A stretch of DNA of 64,000 bases from DATAPE01 sp034667525 (GTDB lineage: Bacteria; Actinomycetota; CADDZG01; WHSQ01), in contig JAXDJO010000017.1 in the NCBI GenBank assembly GCA_034667525.1, forward strand, positions 76,847 through 140,846. Direction: 5' to 3'. The position numbers were made by a program, and so were the translations under genes. The notes beneath the pieces are model-generated. The model ran no database searches and was not told the origin of the DNA. It saw only the letters and a list, made by a program, of their open reading frames with translations. Positions 25,859 to 33,336 of this stretch are shown here, piece after piece. Within the stretch, counting starts at the first letter, position 1. Every line of letters starts with the position of its first letter.

Positions 25859-26503
25859 ATGGCCACCGGCGAGATCCACGTGTTCCTGGTCGATGATCAC
25901 CGGCTGTTCCTGTCGGGGGTCCGGTCGGAGCTCGGCTCCGACTTCATAGTCGATGGGGAAGCCAGCGAGGTTGACGATGCCATAGCTCTGATCCGCGATA
26001 CGCGGCCGGAAGTCGTCTTGGTCGATGTGCACATGCCCGGCGGAGGAGGAGCGGCCGTCATCGAAGCGGTTCTTCGGACACATCCAGATACGAGATTTCT
26101 TGCCCTCTCGGTTTCTGATGCTCCCGAAGACGTGATCGCGATCATCCGGGCCGGAGCTCGAGGATACGTAACGAAGACGATCGCTCCCCTAGAGCTGGCC
26201 GACGCCATCAAGTCGGTGCACAGCGGCGATGCGATCTTCTCCCCCCGGCTCGCGGGGTTCGTTCTGGATGCCTTCGGAGGGAACGGTCCCGAGATAGGAG
26301 ATCCGGAGCTGGATCTACTGACGAATCGCGAGCGTGAGGTCCTGCGACTGATCGCACGCGGCTATCCATACAAAGAGATCGCGAAGCACCTGAGCCTGTC
26401 AGTGAAGACGATCGAGGCGCACGTCTCTGCGGTGTTGCGCAAGCTCCAACTGTCGAATCGCTACGAGCTGACCCGGTGGGCGACCGAACGGCGGATCGTT
26501 TGA
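25859..26503 (+). CDS. LuxR/NarL-family response regulator
   Basis: A 214-residue regulator with receiver Asp56 (LVDVHMP), Lys106 (YVTKTI) and a C-terminal LuxR helix-turn-helix (LTNREREVLRLIARGYPYKEIAKHL, then SVKTIEAHVSAVLRKLQL). It is the partner of the PspC-kinase: the ATG is separated from the kinase stop by two bases. Its likely targets include the divergent PspC-LiaF gene, by analogy with LiaR. An inverted repeat overlaps its stop codon. Confidence 0.94.
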   Translation: MATGEIHVFLVDDHRLFLSGVRSELGSDFIVDGEASEVDDAIALIRDTRPEVVLVDVHMPGGGGAAVIEAVLRTHPDTRFLALSVSDAPEDVIAIIRAGARGYVTKTIAPLELADAIKSVHSGDAIFSPRLAGFVLDAFGGNGPEIGDPELDLLTNREREVLRLIARGYPYKEIAKHLSLSVKTIEAHVSAVLRKLQLSNRYELTRWATERRIV

Positions 26504-26552
26504 TCCGCCGCCCGGCATCGACCTAGCGCGGGGGCTGCCTAACGGCCCCCGC
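26489..26552. terminator. paired hairpins between convergent genes
   Basis: Two perfect inverted repeats lie between the regulator and the phosphoesterase gene. CGGCGGATC (26489-26497) pairs with GATCCGCCG (26502-26510), spanning the regulator stop; GCGGGGGC (26528-26535) pairs with GCCCCCGC (26545-26552). Neither has a T-run. Their position suggests a shared bidirectional terminator. Confidence 0.6.
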
Positions 26553-26564
26553 AGAGTGGATCTT

Positions 26565-27497
26565 CTACAGGTGGAACGCGGCCCTCATCGAGCTGGCGGT
26601 TGCCGCATTGTTGAGAGCAGCAAGCGAGAGCATCTGCTCTGTCGTTCGTAGCAACGAGTAGTGAGTGAATGCAGTGGCCGATCTCATCCCCGCAGGAACC
26701 GGAGGAGCGATGACCACCGTCGCAACTTGATTGGCGGAGGAGTGATCGTCTTCGTCCCAGGTGAGGACGATGGCAGTCTTGCCATTGGCGTACTGGGTGG
26801 AGTTGAGGATCTTGGGAATGAACGAAGACAACCATGCATCGCCGGTTGCGATGGTGCAGTCGTGCGTGTCGCTGCAGAGGTTCGGGGTGACGAAGGTGAA
26901 GCGTGCGGAGGTGTTAGGGGTCGAACCTAAAGCGAAGTCCTGGGTGGAGCAGGCGGTCGCGTCGTTGGTGTAGTAAGCCGCCGGGTTGTGTTTGACGGCA
27001 TACATCTGGGTGTTCAACAGATCGCAATTGGAAGGCATGCTTTCCTGAACCGCCTTCCAGCCCGTCCCCAACTGCGAGAAGATACTGGGGCCGCTGATCG
27101 GGTGTACCGAAGGCGGATAGTCGTCGGTAACCCCCTGCGTCGAACCGGATGTCATCGCAAGGTAATTCGGCAGGCTCGGATGGGTGACCGCTTTGTAGTT
27201 CGTTGCCAGCCCGCACTTCTTGGCTAGTGAGTTGACGTAGGGGGCAGCGGAAGATCCGATGATCTGGTTATAGGACTTGTTCTCCATCACGATCCAGACC
27301 ACGTGCTGCCACGCGGGGGTCGCACTGGTCGTTCCACAGGGGGTGGAGGCATTCGGAGTGGCGGCGACGGGCAGCGCTGGAGCGGGGGCGGCATTCCCGG
27401 CCCCGGCGACGCCCAGGCCCATCGCCAGGGCAACGGCGCCGATCAGCCCCATCCTTATGCGCTTCCGCCCTGGGGAGATGCTCCTGTACGCGCCCAT
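26565..27497 (-). CDS. secreted phosphoesterase/acid phosphatase
   Basis: A 310-residue PF04185-type phosphoesterase, smaller and distinct from the one at 4.3 kb. A signal peptide covers residues 11-37 (RKRIRMGLIGAVALAMGLGVAGAG), so the enzyme is exported. Motifs: HVVWIVMENKSYNQI, then THPSLPNYLAM, and TWDEDDHSS near residue 245, all metal-ligand regions of this family. Start ATG 27497 follows AAGGAGG. It probably releases phosphate from extracellular esters. Four cysteines suggest disulfides. Confidence 0.9.
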   Translation of the reverse strand: MGAYRSISPGRKRIRMGLIGAVALAMGLGVAGAGNAAPAPALPVAATPNASTPCGTTSATPAWQHVVWIVMENKSYNQIIGSSAAPYVNSLAKKCGLATNYKAVTHPSLPNYLAMTSGSTQGVTDDYPPSVHPISGPSIFSQLGTGWKAVQESMPSNCDLLNTQMYAVKHNPAAYYTNDATACSTQDFALGSTPNTSARFTFVTPNLCSDTHDCTIATGDAWLSSFIPKILNSTQYANGKTAIVLTWDEDDHSSANQVATVVIAPPVPAGMRSATAFTHYSLLRTTEQMLSLAALNNAATASSMRAAFHL

Positions 27498-27717
27498 GGG
27501 GGCCTCCTTGGCTCTGATGAGATCGGCTGATACCGACGTATCGGTGCAAAAGGGTCATATCTAAAGGGATATAACGGACACTGACCCCTTATCGGGCGTG
27601 CTCAGAAGCCTGGAACCCCACACCTCGCCCGCCGATGCGGCACCACTAACCGAGCCGGCAGTGGCGAGCCCCAACTCCCTCCGGCTGCGAGGCGGTGCCT
27701 GTCCGTCAGCCCCAGCG

Positions 27718-27975
27718 CTAGAGCGTGGTCGCCGCGAAGGTGTCGCAATTGAACGTCTGGCCCGTGTCGAATCCGCGCCGGAACCAGCGCACCCGCTCGG
27801 CGGGGGAACCGTGGGTCCTGGTCTCCCGATCGATCCTGCCCGTCGTCTGTTGCTGGATCCGGCCGTCGCCAACTGAAGCTGCCGCCCGCAATCCTTCTTG
27901 CAGATCGCCGGGGCTGAGGTGATTGCGTTGGTAGGAGGAGTGTGCCCAAACGCCCGCGAGACGGTCGGTCTTCAT
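27718..27975 (-). pseudogene. truncated neutral zinc metallopeptidase (YpfJ-like), C-terminal remnant
   Basis: The 85 codons encode DRLAGVWAH, LSPGDLQEGLRAAASVGDGRIQ, THGSPAERVRWFRRGFDTG and CDTFAA, the last third of the YpfJ/neutral zinc metallopeptidase family (normally about 280 residues). The HExxH active site and everything before it are missing. The family's ADCxAG is replaced here by TDRLAG, and upstream sequence belongs to the leader of the divergent ABC operon. It looks like a gene truncated at its 5' end. Confidence 0.75.
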
Positions 27976-28078
27976 AACGGGATCCTCTCTTCGGTGAGCA
28001 ACGATTACCCCCCCTCGATCGCTCCACACCTTCGATGCGCGATCGGACGCAAGTTCCTCGCGGTATGCTGCTGCGACT

Positions 28079-28156
28079 ATGACCAATCAAAACGTGCAGA
28101 TCATCTACTCCACCTTCGCCATGACGCTTCCGGCGGTCGACGTGCACGTTTCGTAA
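28079..28156 (+). CDS. 25-residue leader peptide ORF upstream of ABC exporter
   Basis: A short frame, ATG at 28079 to TAA at 28154-28156, beginning MTNQNVQIIYSTFAM. A TATGCT hexamer at 28064-28069 ends nine bases before the ATG, so the transcript would start at or near the start codon (leaderless). The stop lies 24 bases before a strong intrinsic terminator that is itself 12 bases before the ABC ATPase start. This layout suggests a regulatory leader peptide. No homologue is recognised. Confidence 0.55.
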   Translation: MTNQNVQIIYSTFAMTLPAVDVHVS

Positions 28157-28163
28157 TCCGGTT

Positions 28164-28208
28164 CAGGTAATCGAAGCAAGCCCCGGGTTACCTGCCCGGG
28201 GCCTTTTT
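28164..28208 (+). terminator. intrinsic terminator with competing antiterminator (attenuator)
   Basis: Terminator: GCCCCGGG (28180-28187) pairs with CCCGGGGC (28195-28202), followed by TTTTT (28204-28208). The seven-base loop TTACCTG (28188-28194) is exactly complementary to CAGGTAA at 28164-28170. Pairing of those two would bury the terminator's 5' arm in a loop and free the 3' arm, so the hairpins are mutually exclusive. The ATPase start codon follows at 28220. The best explanation is transcription attenuation of the exporter operon. Confidence 0.75.
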
Positions 28209-28219
28209 GTTTGTGGGGA

Positions 28220-29167
28220 ATGATGCTTGCGATAGAAGCGAGGCAGCTAAGCAAGTCGTTCGAGGCCCGCGGCCGCAAACGACGCGTGCGAACGGTGGAA
28301 GCCGTTCACGACGTGTCATTCTCGGTTGAAGAGGGCGAACGGCTCGCCTACATCGGTCCCAACGGGGCCGGCAAATCGACCTCGATCAAGATGCTCACGG
28401 GCATCCTTCATCCCACGGCTGGAGCGGCGAACGTGCTCGGCTTTGTGCCGTGGCAGCAGCGGATGTCTCTCGCGCGGCACATCGGGACGCTCTTTGGGCA
28501 GCGGTCGCAGTTGTGGGCCGAGCTGCCCGCGCGCGATGGTTTCGAGCTCCTCGCGGCGATATATAAGATCGAGAAAGGCGAAGCCCAGCGGCGCATCGAC
28601 GAGCTCTCGGACGTCCTCGATGCAGGTGACCTCTTCGATACTCCGGTGCGCAATCTATCGTTGGGACAGCGGATGCGGTGTGAGCTCGCTGCAAGCATGC
28701 TGCACCGGCCCCGCGTGCTATTTCTCGACGAACCGACGATCGGGCTCGATCTGGTCGCGAAGCAACGCTTCCGATCGATGATCGTCCGGTTGAACGAGAG
28801 TCAGGGCACCACCATCTTCCTGACTTCCCATGATGTTTCGGACATAGAGCAGGTGGCGCGACGGGTGATCATCATTAATCATGGCATCGTGATCTTCGAC
28901 GACAAGGTCTCGCGCCTGCGTAGGTCTCTGCTGTCCACCAAGCTCGTCGAGGTGCGTTTCGATAGTCCTCCTGCGGCGCTCGAGCTGGATGGCGTCCAGG
29001 TGGTCAAGGAATCGGGTACCGGTTACAAGCTCGTGGTGGATACCGAGCGCCGTTCGATCCGAGAAGTCTTGGATGAGTTGCTCGACCATCACCGGGTAGC
29101 CGATATCTCCGTGGTGGATCCTCCCCTCGAAGATGTGATCGCGCGCATCTACAAGGAGAAGGTATGA
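28220..29167 (+). CDS. ABC exporter ATP-binding protein
   Basis: A 315-residue ATPase with Walker A GPNGAGKS, Q-loop region LFGQRSQLW, signature LSLGQRMRCELA, Walker B VLFLDEPTIGLD and switch His in LTSHD. A C-terminal domain of about 80 residues follows. It energises the two ABC-2 permeases encoded next, with which it is coupled by ATGA overlaps. ATG 28220 or 28223 are both possible; GGGGA immediately precedes them. Expression is probably controlled by the upstream attenuator. The exported substrate is unknown; lipids, antibiotics or peptides are typical. Confidence 0.93.
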   Translation: MMLAIEARQLSKSFEARGRKRRVRTVEAVHDVSFSVEEGERLAYIGPNGAGKSTSIKMLTGILHPTAGAANVLGFVPWQQRMSLARHIGTLFGQRSQLWAELPARDGFELLAAIYKIEKGEAQRRIDELSDVLDAGDLFDTPVRNLSLGQRMRCELAASMLHRPRVLFLDEPTIGLDLVAKQRFRSMIVRLNESQGTTIFLTSHDVSDIEQVARRVIIINHGIVIFDDKVSRLRRSLLSTKLVEVRFDSPPAALELDGVQVVKESGTGYKLVVDTERRSIREVLDELLDHHRVADISVVDPPLEDVIARIYKEKV

Positions 29168-29946
29168 GCTGGGCTGTCTACGCCGTTGCCTTTCGCTCGT
29201 CGGCCCGGCGAACCGTTCAGGCGCCCGGGCAGCTCGTGATCCGCGTGTTGTTCTACGGGGTGATCCTTGGCGTGCTGTCGGCACTGTGGAAGGTCGCGTG
29301 TGTGGTCAACGGGGGGACCATCGCTGGCTACGACTTCCGCTCGATGTTGTGGTATCTCGTGGCATCCGAGGGAGCCGTGATCGCCATCAACCCCCGGCTG
29401 ATCGAATACATCGGAGTTGACATCGGCAGTGGCGGCATCGCGATAGAGATGCTTAGACCGATCTCCGTCGTCGGGCTGCGTATCGCGACCGCGTTGGGCG
29501 AAGCCCTAGTTCGGTTCGGTTTCGCCGTGAGCCTGGGAGTGGCGTTCGCCTGGTTCACGGTGGGGCCGCCCCCCGATCTGGCAGCGGTGGGTCTGGCGCT
29601 TCCTGCTGCCATCCTCGCCATCGGCGCCAATCTTGCGGCGCAGCACTCGTTCGCGGCTATCGCCTTCTGGGTCAACGATTCCAAGGCGGCATGGTTCCTC
29701 TACCAGAAACTCGTGTTCCTGGTCGGCGGGATGCTACTTCCTCTCGAGCTATTCCCGCCTCTGCTGGCGCACATCTCCCGCTTCCTGCCCTTCTGGACGA
29801 TGTCTTACGTACCTGCGCGTCTGTTGTCGGGTCACTTCGAACCGTGGCTGCTCCTGGTGCAGGCCGCGTGGCTCGTCGCGCTGATGGCGGGCGCAGCTGT
29901 CGTGTTCGGGATCGGCCAACGCAAGCTCGAGGCGGTAGGCGGATGA
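29164..29946 (+). CDS. ABC-2 type permease (DUF990 family), first
   Basis: A 260-residue, six-span membrane protein of the ABC2_membrane_6 (former DUF990) group. Hydrophobic segments begin near residues 25, 52, 105, 140, 180 and 230; the sequence IGVDIGSGGIAIEMLRPIS lies in the conserved cytoplasmic loop. It forms a heterodimeric channel with the next gene's product. Overlaps the ATPase stop and the next start by four bases each. Confidence 0.85.
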   Translation: MSWAVYAVAFRSSARRTVQAPGQLVIRVLFYGVILGVLSALWKVACVVNGGTIAGYDFRSMLWYLVASEGAVIAINPRLIEYIGVDIGSGGIAIEMLRPISVVGLRIATALGEALVRFGFAVSLGVAFAWFTVGPPPDLAAVGLALPAAILAIGANLAAQHSFAAIAFWVNDSKAAWFLYQKLVFLVGGMLLPLELFPPLLAHISRFLPFWTMSYVPARLLSGHFEPWLLLVQAAWLVALMAGAAVVFGIGQRKLEAVGG

Positions 29947-30713
29947 GGGCGATCGCGACCACCATGAAGACCGCCCTGATCGAGGCGTGGACGAATCGCA
30001 AGTCCTTCTGGCTGCAGGTGTCGTTCATGATCGCTAACGATCTGGCCATCGTCGTCTTCTGGTTGTTGTTCTTCCGCAAGGTGGGCACCGTGCGCGGATG
30101 GGATACCGGACACGTGCTGGTTCTGTTCGGCGTGCTCGCCAACGTCACTGGGATCGCGATGGGGATCCTTGCCAACGCGCGACGTCTCGGCCAGATGGTC
30201 GCCGACGGCGAGCTGGATGCGGTGCTTGCACTGCCCGTGGATCCTCTACTGTATCTGCTGGTTCGGCGGGTGGACACAGCGCTGCTGGGGGATCTGGTGT
30301 TCGGCCCCCTCATATTCGTCGCCTCCGGTCACGTCACTGCAGAGAGCAGTGTCGTATTCGTCGTCGCTTCCCTATGCGCCGCAGCCTTCTTCGTTTCCTT
30401 CCTGGTCATCCTCGGCTCGGTGACGCTGTTTATCGGGGGCCGCGGAGAACAAGCAGAACTTGGGTTTCAGGCGCTGCTGATGCTTGCCTCCTATCCGATC
30501 GACCTGTTTGGAGGCTTCATCAAGCTGCTCCTGTTCACGGCTATCCCGGCGGCTTTCGTCACCGGTTTACCAACGCGGCTTCTCACTCACTTCGACTGGG
30601 GTGAGGCGGGCATATTCCTCGGGGGTTCGCTCGGCGCGGTCTTGCTGGCCCGGCTGGTCTTCCATTCCGGCCTTGCCCATTACCGCTCGGGCGCTCTCTG
30701 GACCCGCGCGTAG
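29943..30713 (+). CDS. ABC-2 type permease (DUF990 family), second
   Basis: A 256-residue, six-span partner of the preceding permease. Family hallmarks: EAWTNRKSFWLQ at the N-terminus, RRLGQMVADGELDAVLALPVDPLLYLL in the cytoplasmic loop, and YPIDLFGGFIKLLLFTAIPAAFV near the C-terminus. It starts at ATG 29943 within the previous gene's end. Paired DUF990 permeases with one ATPase form a complete exporter. Its 3' end faces the amino-acid permease gene across 34 bases. Confidence 0.87.
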   Translation: MRAIATTMKTALIEAWTNRKSFWLQVSFMIANDLAIVVFWLLFFRKVGTVRGWDTGHVLVLFGVLANVTGIAMGILANARRLGQMVADGELDAVLALPVDPLLYLLVRRVDTALLGDLVFGPLIFVASGHVTAESSVVFVVASLCAAAFFVSFLVILGSVTLFIGGRGEQAELGFQALLMLASYPIDLFGGFIKLLLFTAIPAAFVTGLPTRLLTHFDWGEAGIFLGGSLGAVLLARLVFHSGLAHYRSGALWTRA

Positions 30714-30747
30714 CCCGGGGAACCCCGCCTTGTCGCCACTCGACGGG

Positions 30748-32373
30748 CTAGATCCTCAACGGTTCCTCAGCGGGTATCTCGCTCGGAAGGCGTGACGCGA
30801 TGCGATGGTCGGGCCGGGCGATCGCGAAATAGATACCACCGACGACCATGATCGCAACGAGCACGAACAACGTCATCCAGTCGTAGTTGAACAGCGCACC
30901 CCGGGGGCTATCAACTCCGGTGGGAGCAACGATATTGATGAACATCAGCGTTCCGTAGGCGGCCGCACCCAGGTAAACGGGGAGAGCCCATCGCCCGAGG
31001 CTGAACCCTCTCGAGCGCCATCCTCGTGCCCGGGCAACCAAAACGGCGAACACGACCATCATGAACGACAGATAGATGCCCGATACGCCGAAGGAAACGA
31101 GGATGAATAGTGCGTTGACGTTCGCCGGATACGTGATGAAGCCAAAGTGGAGCGGATGCGTTGGCGTGAAGTGCACGAGCAGCGAGAACAGTGCAGGGAT
31201 GATCGCCGCGACGACGAGTGCGGCGACGGGGGTCCTGAACTGGGGTGAGACTTTCCTCAGGGTGCGGCTGCCGGGCAAAGCTCCATCCCTCGAATAGGAG
31301 TAGATGAGGCGCGCCGCCGCGGCCTGGATGGCGGTTCCGCAACTGAAGAAAGCGAAGACCACGAAGCCGAGGATGATTCCTTGTATCCATCCCACGTGGA
31401 CGTTGGAATCGATGATGAACGGGATGCCGCCGGCGAAGGATCCAGCCTTGGCGAAGGCTCCATGCCCGCTGGGGATGGCAAGGATGAGGCCCGCGACGAG
31501 CACGAAGCTGGTGAGACCTCCCACCAACAGCGAGGTAACCATCGCTTTCGGCACTTGCCGTGAAGCTTCCACCACTTCCTCCGCGACATCGCCCGCGGAT
31601 TCGAACCCATAGAAGATGTATACGTGAGCCAACACCGCCACGAGGGCCGCGCCCAGCAGCCAATCTCCGCCAAAGTTGACGCCGAAGGGGTTGCCGGCCG
31701 GGTGTTCTACACCCTGAGTCGTGAAGAGGTAGCCGAAACCATGATGAAAACCCGCGATGGCCAGCATCACGGCGATGCCGATCGTTGCCGCTATCTCTGA
31801 GATGACTCCCATCTTCAGGATGAACGCAGCCTTCTGCACTCCGATGACATTGAAGAGGGTCTGCAGGGCGAGCATCGCCAGAGTGAAGAACAAGATCGTA
31901 TTCGCGTTTACCGGATCGAAGTGGCTGTGGAGGTACTGGTTGGACAAGGCCGAAGCGTAGGCGACTACTCCGGTGTCGACTGCGGCGATCGTTATTACGA
32001 GGGCCCACCCGTAGGCCCATCCCACGAACCAGCCATAGGCCTCCCCGATGAGGTTCTTCGCCCATTGGAAGAGCGCGCCTGCCAGGGGGTAAGTGCTGCC
32101 GAGCTCGGCAAAAGTAAGCGCGACTAGTAATTGGCCGCCAACCACTATCGGCATCAGCCAGAGATAGCGCGGCCCCCCCGAACCAAGGCCCAGCACGAAC
32201 AGGGAATAGATGCCGACGACAGGAGAGATGTAGCAGAACGCGATGCCGAAGTTCTCGAACAGCGACAGGACGCGGCGCAACTCTTGCTTGTAGCCGAGCT
32301 CCTCGAGACGGTCTGAGTCTTGGGCCCCATGTCCTCCTCCGGTGCGCGTGCCTGCACTTTCAGCTTCCGCCAT
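30748..32373 (-). CDS. APC-family amino acid permease
   Basis: A 541-residue, 12-span transporter of the amino acid-polyamine-organocation superfamily. The N-terminus LGYKQELRRVLSLFENFGIAFCYISPVVGIYS and the second-helix region ALTFAELGSTYPLAGALFQWAKNL match the eukaryotic-like GABA/choline permease subgroup (BAT1/UGA4-like). It imports an amino acid or amine using an ion gradient; the substrate cannot be told. Divergent from the GDSL gene. Confidence 0.9.
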   Translation of the reverse strand: MAEAESAGTRTGGGHGAQDSDRLEELGYKQELRRVLSLFENFGIAFCYISPVVGIYSLFVLGLGSGGPRYLWLMPIVVGGQLLVALTFAELGSTYPLAGALFQWAKNLIGEAYGWFVGWAYGWALVITIAAVDTGVVAYASALSNQYLHSHFDPVNANTILFFTLAMLALQTLFNVIGVQKAAFILKMGVISEIAATIGIAVMLAIAGFHHGFGYLFTTQGVEHPAGNPFGVNFGGDWLLGAALVAVLAHVYIFYGFESAGDVAEEVVEASRQVPKAMVTSLLVGGLTSFVLVAGLILAIPSGHGAFAKAGSFAGGIPFIIDSNVHVGWIQGIILGFVVFAFFSCGTAIQAAAARLIYSYSRDGALPGSRTLRKVSPQFRTPVAALVVAAIIPALFSLLVHFTPTHPLHFGFITYPANVNALFILVSFGVSGIYLSFMMVVFAVLVARARGWRSRGFSLGRWALPVYLGAAAYGTLMFINIVAPTGVDSPRGALFNYDWMTLFVLVAIMVVGGIYFAIARPDHRIASRLPSEIPAEEPLRI

Positions 32374-32516
32374 GGTTGCTCCCCCCGAAACTAGTTTGGG
32401 CTCGCCTGGTTTCAGATAACAGGGACAGTAAGTCCCAATGCAGGGTCAGAGCAAGCTCTCTTTCGCAGAAGATGGTCCAGTGCCGGCAGGAGCGCGCCTC
32501 GGTTTAGCGTTTGGTG

Positions 32517-33266
32517 ATGGTCAAGGCGGTCGTTGCGGGAATCGTTGCCTCCGTCCTGCTCGTCGCCACGATCCTCGGAATCGAGATCGTCCTTGCGATG
32601 CACCGGACCTACCTGCCGACGTCACCGGCTTTGACACTGGGCGGAGACTTCGGACGACCCTCGGATAAGCCCCTGACGTTCGTCGTCCTGGGCGACTCCA
32701 CGGCAGCAGGTCTGGGAGCGGGAGCACCCGAGAACGCCTACGCCACCGATCTCGCCCGCTGGCTGGCCGCGCGGGGCCGCCGGGTCCACCTCAGTGTCTT
32801 CGGCTTCTCTGGAGCGCGCGTCCACGACGTCCTCACCAACCAGGTTGCCGAGGCGGTAGCCGCGTCGCCGGATCTGGTCTTCGTGGGGATCGGGGCCAAC
32901 GACGTCACGCACCTGACGTCGCTCGACGCGATCCGGCGCGATACGAGGGCCATCCTGCAACGGCTGAAGGCGACGGGCGCCACCGTGGTCCTTGCGGGCC
33001 CACCCGATATGCGAGCAAAGGCGTGGTACGAGCCGTTGAGATCGCTAGCCGGGTGGAGGGGGCGCCAGATAGCCGCAACGATGGACGCGGTGGCGCGCAC
33101 CGAAGGTGTTCCGGTGGTTCCGCTGGCGCAGGACACCGGACCCTTCTTCGCAGCACATCCCCACACCGCCTACGCATCCGACGATTTCCACCCGGGCCCG
33201 GCCGGTTACCGTGCGTGGGCCCGGGTCATCTTCCCCGTTCTCGAGCGGGCTCTCGCTCGAAGCTGA
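32517..33266 (+). CDS. SGNH/GDSL hydrolase, membrane-anchored
   Basis: A 249-residue esterase/lipase-type enzyme. An N-terminal helix (VVAGIVASVLLVATILGIEIVLA) acts as signal anchor. The blocks are all present: VVLGDSTAAG (nucleophile Ser), GANDV (oxyanion-hole Asn) and DDFHPGPAGY (catalytic Asp and His). ATG 32517 is preferred; TTG 32511 and GTG 32514 in frame are alternatives. Likely acts outside the membrane on acyl esters of lipids or polysaccharides. No operon partner. Confidence 0.88.
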   Translation: MVKAVVAGIVASVLLVATILGIEIVLAMHRTYLPTSPALTLGGDFGRPSDKPLTFVVLGDSTAAGLGAGAPENAYATDLARWLAARGRRVHLSVFGFSGARVHDVLTNQVAEAVAASPDLVFVGIGANDVTHLTSLDAIRRDTRAILQRLKATGATVVLAGPPDMRAKAWYEPLRSLAGWRGRQIAATMDAVARTEGVPVVPLAQDTGPFFAAHPHTAYASDDFHPGPAGYRAWARVIFPVLERALARS

Positions 33267-33336
33267 GGCCCGTTTCTGAAGAAGAAAGTGAACGGGTTAC
33301 CGGGTCTCCTCTGCCACGGTCTTAAGCTGTCGCCTC

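Noticed and set aside
30911..32065. A 384-codon minus-strand frame inside the amino-acid permease gene
   Set aside because: Same-strand out-of-frame shadow; the permease frame has 12 clear membrane spans.
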